In this document: in pieces, positions 3,660-7,636 of the stretch
Layout of the letters: every line of letters starts with the position of its first letter
Position numbering within the stretch: the stretch's first letter is position 1
Source of the DNA: Actinomycetes bacterium
Lineage (GTDB): Bacteria; Actinomycetota; Thermoleophilia; Solirubrobacterales; Solirubrobacteraceae
DNA: 7,636 nucleotides
NCBI GenBank assembly: GCA_023429855.1
Contig: JAEZDB010000258.1
Coordinates: 1-7,636, forward strand
Direction of reading: 5' to 3'
The notes under the pieces: generated by a model
What the model saw: the letters and a program-made list of their open reading frames with translations, nothing else
Told to the model about the DNA's origin: nothing
Database searches by the model: none
Made by a program: the position numbers and the translations under genes

Positions 3660-5500
3660 ACTGAGGTTGAGGCGGCGCCTTCGACGGCGTAGGTCGGGAG
3701 TTCCTGAGCGAGCTTGACCTGCTCGCTGAGGGCCTCGATCTCCTCGTCGTCGAGGTCGGACTCTTCGCCCTCGCCGTCGCCGGTGAGCAGTTCGAGCGCC
3801 ATCGAGCCCGGGATGCCCGGGAGCACCGCGACGCGCAGTCCGGAGAGGCCGTCGTCGGTGTACTGCTTGCGCAGCGCGTCGAGGGTCTTCGGGCCGCCCG
3901 ACGAGCCGCCCAGGTCTTCCTCGAAGAGCTCGGCGAGAAACTCTTCCTCGGAGAGGCCGAGCGAGCCGGAGAGCACGACGATGCCGGTGCGCATGCCCGC
4001 CGCGTAGCGCGGGATCTTCACCTTCAGCGGGATCTCGCGGCGCTCGCCGGTGGAGTTCTGCACGACGACGACGCGGACGGTGGCCGTCTTGCCGGCCCGG
4101 ATCGACTTCGGCTGCTTGATGCGGACGATCTCGAGCGTATCGGCCTCGTTGCGCAGGGTCACGTCGACCTTGACGTTGTCGACCAGCCGCAGGAAGCGCT
4201 CGCCGGTGGTGACGCCGGCCACGGCGCTGCTGACGGCGTCGACCACGCCCATCTCCACCCCACCGAAGCCGCCGGGCTCCGCGAGGATCGAGTCGACGCA
4301 CTCGTGGAGCGGCTTCTCGTTGTTCTTCAGGGTGATCGTGGTGCAGGTGCGCGCGGCACCGCCGACGGCGGGCTGCGTCGTCAGGCGCTGCACGGCAAGG
4401 CCGGCATTCGTGGCGGCAGCGAGCGGCAGCAGGCCTGACGTGACGCCGCCGCGCACGGAACGTTCATCGACGATGGCGGCGTTGGCCTGCTGGACCACCG
4501 CGCCCTGGCCGTTGCGGATCGTGGCGGCCAGCGGGATCGTCCCTGGAGTTGCGCCGAGCACGCCGCCGATGGCCGCGGTGCCGTCGAAACCGATCGTGCC
4601 GACGGGGCCGATCGGCTCTCCGAGCTTGTAGGTGACCTGGTCGCCGACGGCGGGCGAGCTGATGATGCTGTTGATCTGGGCGCGCTCCATCGTGAGGCGC
4701 GACGGGCCGGTGCCATTAAACGGGTGGCCGAACGCCCAGACCTTGTCGCCGTCGACGTAGGTGACCGTGCCGACGGCGCCCGCGGTCACGTCGCCAGAGA
4801 CAATGGTGGCAGCCACGGCGTCGCCGGGCTTGAGCCCGCCGGGCGGCGCCACCTGCTGGCGCTTGGCGGCCGGGGCGATCAGCAGCGGGAACTTGGCCTT
4901 GGCGGCCGCCGCCTGCAGGGCTGCCGCAAGCGGGCCGCGCGGGCCGGCCAGTGTCAGCGGCACGCCGCCCGTGCCCCACGGCTGAGCGGCGGCCTTCTTG
5001 GCCTTCGCGCTCTTCTTGGACGAGCTGGCGGCGCCGGTCTTGGGGCTTGCCTCGCCGACTGGCGGGGCGGCCGGTGCGGTGCCGAACGTGGGCGTGGCGA
5101 GCATCGCCTCGATCGGGGTGACGCCGGCAACCGAGTTGTCGTACTGGCCGATCCCCTGAGAGAGCGCGCCGATCACGCGCGGCACGCCGTCGGGGCCCGG
5201 GCAGGTGACGGGCGAGCCCGAGAAGCCCTGGCCGATGCCGGTGTCCTTGATGGCGTCGCCGCTGAAGCGGGCGATGATCATCGCGTCGCTCGGGCGCGGG
5301 CCTCCAGCGACCGACAGCACCGTGGCGTTGAAGGTGGTGGGCTCGATCCCCGAGATCACCGAAGAGACCGTGCACTCCATGCCGGCACGCACGTCAGACA
5401 GGTACATCCACGGAGCACCGGCCGCTTGCGCAGCAGACGGCAAGAGGCAGAGCGAGAGCGTGGTAGCCGCGGCGGCGGCACCGGAAAGGGAGCGGTGCAT
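3644..5500 (-). CDS. Exported SpoIVB-like (peptidase S55 domain) protein
   Basis: 618 residues. The N-terminus (MHRSLSG, then an Ala/Leu-rich core, then SAAQAAGAPW) is a signal peptide likely cut after A26 or A27. Residues 37-134 hold a mature-start module (RAGMECTV, TTFNATVL) and the S55 serine motif TGIGQGFSGSP (87-97, S94 the probable nucleophile), followed by IGALSQGI and GVTPIEAML. A Lys/Ala linker (about 150-173) follows, then AGAVGTVTYVDGDKVWAFGHPF (around 240-261), matching the SpoIVB GALGH histidine motif with H259. The C-terminal half is beta-rich and ends in an acidic stretch (about 581-592) and a basic tail. In SpoIVB (about 426 residues) His precedes Ser; here Ser comes first, and there is no clear PDZ domain. 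SpoIVB itself cleaves SpoIVFA in sporulation; no sporulation role is implied here. Start at minus-strand ATG 5500; an in-frame ATG at 5530 would weaken the signal peptide. The frame stays open far upstream but only antisense to degV. Confidence 0.82.
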   Translation of the reverse strand: MHRSLSGAAAAATTLSLCLLPSAAQAAGAPWMYLSDVRAGMECTVSSVISGIEPTTFNATVLSVAGGPRPSDAMIIARFSGDAIKDTGIGQGFSGSPVTCPGPDGVPRVIGALSQGIGQYDNSVAGVTPIEAMLATPTFGTAPAAPPVGEASPKTGAASSSKKSAKAKKAAAQPWGTGGVPLTLAGPRGPLAAALQAAAAKAKFPLLIAPAAKRQQVAPPGGLKPGDAVAATIVSGDVTAGAVGTVTYVDGDKVWAFGHPFNGTGPSRLTMERAQINSIISSPAVGDQVTYKLGEPIGPVGTIGFDGTAAIGGVLGATPGTIPLAATIRNGQGAVVQQANAAIVDERSVRGGVTSGLLPLAAATNAGLAVQRLTTQPAVGGAARTCTTITLKNNEKPLHECVDSILAEPGGFGGVEMGVVDAVSSAVAGVTTGERFLRLVDNVKVDVTLRNEADTLEIVRIKQPKSIRAGKTATVRVVVVQNSTGERREIPLKVKIPRYAAGMRTGIVVLSGSLGLSEEEFLAELFEEDLGGSSGGPKTLDALRKQYTDDGLSGLRVAVLPGIPGSMALELLTGDGEGEESDLDDEEIEALSEQVKLAQELPTYAVEGAASTSVRPKR

Positions 5501-5508
5501 GACGGCGC

Positions 5509-5514
5509 ATGGTA
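5509..5514 (-). promoter_or_regulatory. Possible leaderless -10 box of the S55-like gene
   Basis: Minus-strand TACCAT fits TANNNT and lies 8 nt before the ATG at 5500, nearly the same geometry as bolA. No Shine-Dalgarno sequence is seen before this ATG and no good -35 was found. Confidence 0.3.
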
Positions 5515-5550
5515 CGGCGCGGAGCGGCATAGCGCGGCACTGGGTGGACA

Positions 5551-5560
5551 CAAACGTTTG
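5551..5560. promoter_or_regulatory. Perfect palindrome CAAACGTTTG in a divergent spacer
   Basis: A 10-bp perfect palindrome in the 108-bp spacer between the divergent S55-like gene and degV. It is an AT-rich island in very GC-rich DNA. It may be a small operator or may supply -35-like TTG elements in both directions (TTGAAC on plus at 5558-5563, TTGTGT on minus). Confidence 0.35.
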
Positions 5561-5593
5561 AACTCCGCAGCGCGAGGCCGCCCGGCGACGCGT

Positions 5594-5599
5594 TACGTT
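5594..5599 (+). promoter_or_regulatory. Possible degV -10 box
   Basis: TACGTT fits TANNNT and ends 9 nt before the degV ATG (5609), which would give a leader of only 0-3 nt. No Shine-Dalgarno sequence precedes the ATG. The -35 position is GC-rich and unconvincing. Confidence 0.3.
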
Positions 5600-5608
5600 G
5601 TCGTGCGC

Positions 5609-6499
5609 ATGTCTGTCGCGCTCGTCTCGGACTCCACGCATTACCTGCCGGCCTCGGCACTGGAGGGCCATGAGCTCCACACGGTGCCGCTGTGGCTCGT
5701 CGAGGATGGCCAGGCGACCCGCGAGGACCTGATCGGCGACTGGACCGAGCTCTACCGCGCGCTCCGCGCCGGCGAGCGGTCGCTGTCGACGTCGCAGCCG
5801 TCGGTCGGCGAGTTCCTCGAACGGTACGAGCCGCTGCTGGAGGCCGGCCGCGACATCGTCTCGGTCCACATCACCACCGGCATGTCGGGCACCGTCGAGA
5901 CCGCCCGCCAGGCTCGCGAGGCCGCGCTGGAGCAGTTCCCAGACCGCACGATCGAGATCGTCGACAGCGGCTCGACCGCGGGCGGGCTCGCGCTCGTGGT
6001 CGCTGCGGCGATCCGCGCCGCCGAACAGGGCAAGAGCGCCGCCGAGGTTGCGGCAGCGGCCGACGAGGCCAGCCGCACGATGAAGGTGCGGTTCGGCCTC
6101 GACACGCTCGACTACCTCCGCCGCGGCGGGCGCGTCGGCCGCGCCCAGGGCCTGCTGGGCAGCACCCTGCAGATCCGCCCGATCCTCAAGCTCGACGGCG
6201 GCCCCGGCTCGGTGAACGAAACCGTCGAGAAGATTCGCACGAGCTCGAAGATGCGCCAGCGCCTGCTGAAGTTCTTCGACGAGTTCGCCGCCGAGGGCCT
6301 TGAAGGCTGGATGGTGATGCACATCATGGTCCCCGAGATCGTCGAGGAGTTCGCCGAGGTCGGCCGCTCCGTGATCGGCACCGACCCGCTGGCGATCTGC
6401 GAGGCCGGGCCCGTCGTCGGCGCCCACACGGGGCCGGGCATGATCGGCGTGGCTGCCGCGCCGGCGCGCCTCGTCGGCACGGGCAAGCTCGGGGCGTAA
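5609..6499 (+). CDS. DegV family protein (fatty-acid-binding, FakB-like)
   Basis: 296 residues, typical for the family (about 280-300), predicted cytosolic. DegV/FakB proteins bind a fatty acid in a two-domain fold; FakB presents it to the kinase FakA. Motifs in order: VALVSDST (3-10), STSQPS (60-65), HITTGMSGT (87-95, matching the family S-S-x-L-S-G-T loop with S93), IVDSGST (117-123), LDTLDYLRRGGRVGRAQ (164-180), the hallmark segment, and RPILKLDGG (190-198). Near the end, GPVVGAHTGPGMIGV matches the conserved H-T-G-P-G loop. ATG 5609 is the only start that gives the family N-terminus; the frame upstream is open only because it is antisense to the S55-like gene. No fakA-like kinase is in the window, so its partner and ligand cannot be named. 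Confidence 0.93.
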   Translation: MSVALVSDSTHYLPASALEGHELHTVPLWLVEDGQATREDLIGDWTELYRALRAGERSLSTSQPSVGEFLERYEPLLEAGRDIVSVHITTGMSGTVETARQAREAALEQFPDRTIEIVDSGSTAGGLALVVAAAIRAAEQGKSAAEVAAAADEASRTMKVRFGLDTLDYLRRGGRVGRAQGLLGSTLQIRPILKLDGGPGSVNETVEKIRTSSKMRQRLLKFFDEFAAEGLEGWMVMHIMVPEIVEEFAEVGRSVIGTDPLAICEAGPVVGAHTGPGMIGVAAAPARLVGTGKLGA

Positions 6500-6507
6500 C
6501 GCCCGCC

Positions 6508-6520
6508 GGGGCTCCGCCCC
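6508..6520 (+). terminator. Weak hairpin after degV
   Basis: GGGGC-TCC-GCCCC, a 5-bp stem with a 3-nt loop starting 9 nt after the degV stop, followed only by TT. It lies in the 42-nt gap to the next gene, so read-through into that gene is plausible. Confidence 0.3.
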
Positions 6521-6541
6521 TTCGCCTGGGACACTCGGGCG

Positions 6542-7636
6542 ATGCAGCGTCCGGTGACCCACGTGACGGCGTCGACGCCGTTCATCGTCCGCGCCGTGGT
6601 CGTGATCGCGGCGACGCTCGCCGTGCTGGCCGTGCTCTGGGAGCTGCGCGGGCCGATCATCTGGGTCTTGATCGCAGCGATGCTCGCGACCGCGCTTTCG
6701 CGCCCGATCGACCGGCTCTCGCACCACATCCCGCGCGGTTTGGCGGTGCTCGTCACCTACATCGCGCTCGTGCTCATTCCGGTCGGCCTGCTGCTGCTGG
6801 CGATCCCGCCGCTGGTGAATGAGGCGGCGAACCTGATCCGTTCGCTGCCACGCCTGATCCAGGACCTCCAAGACGTGCTGCAGTCCAACCGGCAGGTCGA
6901 GAGCCTGCTGGCCGACTTCGATCCGCTCGACGCGCTCAAGGAGCAGGCGTCGACGATCCCGAGCCGCCTGCAGGACGTGGCCTCGATCATCGGGTCGATC
7001 GGACTCGGCGCGCTGAACTCGATCGTCGCCGCGCTCACGATCGTGATCCTCAGCGTGTTCTTCGTCTCATCGGGCGGACGCCAGATCCGTCGCGGCATCG
7101 ATCTGTACGGCGGCGACCGCACCGTCCTCTACCACCGGATCGCCGAGCGCACGAGCCGCGCGATCGCCGCGTACTTCGCCGGGACGCTGCTCATCGCGTT
7201 CGTGGGCGGCATCACGTCGTACGCGATGATGGCGATCATCGGCATCCCCTACGCCACGGCACTTGCCGTGCTGTGCGGGCTCGCGTCGCTGATCCCGATG
7301 TTCGGCGCGACCATCGCCGCGGTGTTCGTGGGGATCATCGCTGCGCTCACGGGCACCTGGACCGACGTCGCGATCTGGACGGTGTGGGCGATCCTCTACC
7401 AGCAGGCCGAGAACAACCTCGTCCAGCCGCAGATCCAAAAGCGCACCGTCAAGGTGCCGCCCGTGGCGACGGTGATCGGCGTGCTGTTTGGCAGCTCGCT
7501 CCTCGGCGTGCTCGGTGCGATCATCGCCATCCCGGCGATCGCCGCCGCCATCGCGATCGCCGAGGAGTGGTCGGCGTGGAAGCGCGGTGGCGCGGCGATC
7601 ACCGGCGGCGCCGAGTACGACCAAGCCGCCAAGGCG
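6542..7636 (+). CDS. AI-2E family transporter / YdiK-like membrane protein, open at right edge
   Basis: 365 codons from ATG 6542 with no stop before the window ends; family members are about 340-380 residues, so little should be missing. The family (UPF0118, AI-2E transporter) has been linked to autoinducer export and, in some members, to Na+/H+ exchange; substrates are mostly unproven. Membrane segments lie near 14-35, 37-53 and 66-90, followed by a soluble helical region (about 91-150), then further hydrophobic segments at about 150-175, 207-235, 237-270, 275-287 and 305-340. Signature stretches: GIPYATALAVLCGLASLIP, FGATIAAV, and the hallmark YQQAENNLVQPQI (286-298), followed by KVPPVATVIGVLFG and GAIIAIPAIAA. 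The last residues after EEWSAWKRGG form a hydrophilic tail. A GACACT box lies 6 nt before the ATG, but the gene may also share the degV transcript (42-nt gap). Confidence 0.93.
   Translation, partial: MQRPVTHVTASTPFIVRAVVVIAATLAVLAVLWELRGPIIWVLIAAMLATALSRPIDRLSHHIPRGLAVLVTYIALVLIPVGLLLLAIPPLVNEAANLIRSLPRLIQDLQDVLQSNRQVESLLADFDPLDALKEQASTIPSRLQDVASIIGSIGLGALNSIVAALTIVILSVFFVSSGGRQIRRGIDLYGGDRTVLYHRIAERTSRAIAAYFAGTLLIAFVGGITSYAMMAIIGIPYATALAVLCGLASLIPMFGATIAAVFVGIIAALTGTWTDVAIWTVWAILYQQAENNLVQPQIQKRTVKVPPVATVIGVLFGSSLLGVLGAIIAIPAIAAAIAIAEEWSAWKRGGAAITGGAEYDQAAKA

Noticed and set aside
4724..5608. The plus-strand frame of degV stays open for 295 codons upstream of ATG 5609.
   Set aside because: It is antisense to the S55-like gene, with low-complexity Arg/Gly/Ala product; the DegV family N-terminus starts at 5609.
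5501..6871. The minus-strand frame of the S55-like gene stays open for about 457 more codons upstream.
   Set aside because: It runs antisense to degV and the start of the AI-2E family gene, its product is His/Arg/Asp-rich low complexity, and a clear signal peptide begins at 5500.
6757..7624. Minus-strand open frames opposite the AI-2E family gene.
   Set aside because: Composition-driven shadows; the plus strand shows continuous family motifs from 6542 to the end.
1..7636. Mobile elements, CRISPR arrays, tRNA genes, toxin-antitoxin or defence systems.
   Set aside because: No transposase, spaced repeat array, tRNA-like fold or defence domain was seen; all well-supported genes are ordinary chromosomal families.

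Overview
The window is high-GC DNA (roughly 70% by eye) with strong G/C bias at third codon positions. Eight protein-coding genes are well supported, several with no Shine-Dalgarno sequence that I can see. The GC content, the gene style, -10-like boxes placed immediately before start codons (leaderless genes), and a secreted SpoIVB-like (peptidase S55) protein suggest Actinomycetota, perhaps the Thermoleophilia/Solirubrobacterales branch. That assignment is inference: there is no rRNA or marker gene here.

Layout. (1) Bases 2-975, plus strand: the 3' end of an ApbE-type FAD:protein FMN transferase, followed 2 nt later by a ferric-reductase-like four-histidine membrane cytochrome b. They look like one redox operon that begins outside the window. 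(2) 976-1352: a 377-base stretch with no firmly supported gene. It holds a 10-bp direct repeat, a doubtful small ORF that may be frameshifted, several short inverted repeats, and a sigma-28/FliA-like -10 box. (3) 1353-2621, plus: a membrane-anchored diguanylate cyclase with GGEEF active site and RxxD inhibitory site, preceded by a 9-codon leader ORF whose stop overlaps its start. Its 3' end overlaps the next gene by 129 nt tail to tail. (4) 2493-2846, minus: an A-type Fe-S carrier (ErpA/IscA). It is divergent from a plus-strand pair, bolA (3012-3239) and a monothiol CGFS glutaredoxin (3236-3619), which overlap by 4 nt. The 165-bp divergent spacer has a perfect 8-bp inverted repeat likely to be an operator. 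(5) 3610-3659: two adjacent strong hairpins between convergent genes, each holding one gene's stop codon in its loop. (6) 3644-5500, minus: a large exported SpoIVB/S55-like protein whose Ser and His motifs come in the reverse of the SpoIVB order. (7) 5609-6499, plus: a DegV family lipid-binding protein, divergent from (6). (8) 6542 to the window end, plus: an AI-2E/YdiK family membrane protein, open at the right edge.

How they fit together. ErpA, BolA and the CGFS glutaredoxin form a coherent Fe-S cluster trafficking and iron-sensing group. ApbE plus the heme membrane protein fits an extracytoplasmic flavin/heme electron-transfer module. The diguanylate cyclase may be under motility-type sigma control. 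The right half (S55-like protein, DegV, AI-2E family protein) looks like ordinary housekeeping or envelope genes with no obvious shared pathway. I see no mobile elements, CRISPR arrays, tRNAs or rRNAs. No wholly new multi-gene system is evident; the most notable items are the permuted S55 motifs, the leaderless leader ORF on the cyclase, the divergent operator, and the paired stop-in-loop hairpins.
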